DNA of 64,000 nt from Eulemur rufifrons. Taxonomy: Eukaryota; Chordata; Mammalia; Primates; Lemuridae. Of the stretch, positions 63,530-64,000 are shown in pieces; within the stretch, counting starts at the first letter, position 1; every line of letters starts with the position of its first letter. The notes below the pieces were generated by a model. It saw only the letters and a program-made list of their open reading frames with translations. It ran no database searches and had not been told where the DNA came from. The stretch is from positions 648,501 through 712,500 of the forward strand of contig NW_027182892.1 of NCBI RefSeq assembly GCF_041146395.1, given 5' to 3'. A program made the position numbers and the translations under genes.

Positions 63530-64000
63530 CACTGGACTGGCAGAGCGCCTGCCCCCTCACACACCACCTGACCCCACACAACAACGTGCCCTCCAGCAAC
63601 TCATTCTTATGCTAACTGGCAAAAGGTGCTCTGCCTTTTAAAACAATGGAAAAAGGTTGGTGGAATGATACTTAAAAGACTGGCTTCTTGCCAGGCTCCA
63701 GTACCAAGTATAGGCAATACCAAGTGAGGTAGGCCTCAGCATGGTTTTGTCCATGGCAGCCAGCTTGGTTTAAGGAGGCAGAGACGAACCTTGTCACAAT
63801 TATGGTGAAAGGTGCTGCAAAAACTGGCAAATAATTCTCCACGTAGTGGTTATTTCAAAAGCTCTGCAGCATAATTCTTGGAAGTATCCAGTTAAAGGGT
63901 CCCACGCATTGAGGGGTCCAGAGAACCATGGTAGATTGCCAGGTGATGAATCAAAGGATTCTTAAAGAAACGGGCTGAAAACTGCTGATCCTCTTTCACC

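Larger units (their letters stand above)
62850..64000 (+). repeat. Diverged edge monomers, right of the L1
   Basis: The tail of the L1-split monomer (62,850-62,862) is followed by units starting at 62863, 63417 and 63977; the last runs off the window. Orientation is unchanged and the sequence is edge-type (GGTGCTGCAAAAACTGG, GCAGCCATCTTGG, ACGCATAGAGGG). Short open frames here are not supported as genes. Confidence 0.9.

Noticed and set aside
1..64000. CRISPR array or prokaryotic locus
   Set aside because: Repeats are ~549 bp with no short repeat-spacer pattern, and the single mobile element is a mammalian-type L1.
1..64000. Alpha satellite
   Set aside because: No ~171-bp periodicity and no canonical CENP-B box were seen; the unit is ~549 bp.

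Overview
The window is mammalian, non-genic, pericentromeric-type DNA. About 57.7 kb is one tandem satellite family with a ~549-bp unit, all head to tail in the same orientation. The remaining ~6.3 kb is a full-length LINE-1 retrotransposon inserted on the minus strand. The L1 has mammalian-type ORF1p and ORF2p features. The bases next to its tail and the absence of alpha satellite would fit a strepsirrhine primate, but that is an inference; the species cannot be read from the sequence. No host protein gene, tRNA, rRNA, CRISPR array or prokaryotic feature was found.

Layout: (1) 1 to ~53,600 is a homogenised core of 98 recognisable monomer starts, mean spacing 548.9 bp. Monomers fall into sequence classes, named here O, P, Q, S, T, R, U and generic A. 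The order O-P-Q recurs, with S-T often following, so the core is an irregular higher-order repeat. Recent unequal exchange is visible as a ~2.19-kb tandem duplication (8,263-12,646), a ~4.94-kb near-identical duplication (~31,040-40,920) and a further 2.74-kb partial copy (41,199-43,940). (2) ~53,600-56,552 and 62,850-64,000 hold diverged edge monomers of the same family. Several carry a near-perfect inverted repeat with arms of about 22-25 bp, which the core has largely lost. (3) 56,553-62,831 is the L1, flanked by an 18-bp target-site duplication and splitting one edge monomer. It has a ~1.06-kb GC-rich 5' UTR, an open 334-residue ORF1, a full-length but multiply disabled ORF2, and a 3' UTR with a G-rich, duplicated segment.

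The picture is of a satellite that turns over quickly in its core by unequal crossover and conversion, with an older, unhomogenised edge that still keeps a decayed L1. The most unusual point is the edge-monomer dyad. It looks like two abutting terminal inverted repeats, suggesting the satellite may have arisen by head-to-tail amplification of a small inverted-repeat element. All class names and boundaries were read by eye and have not been computed.
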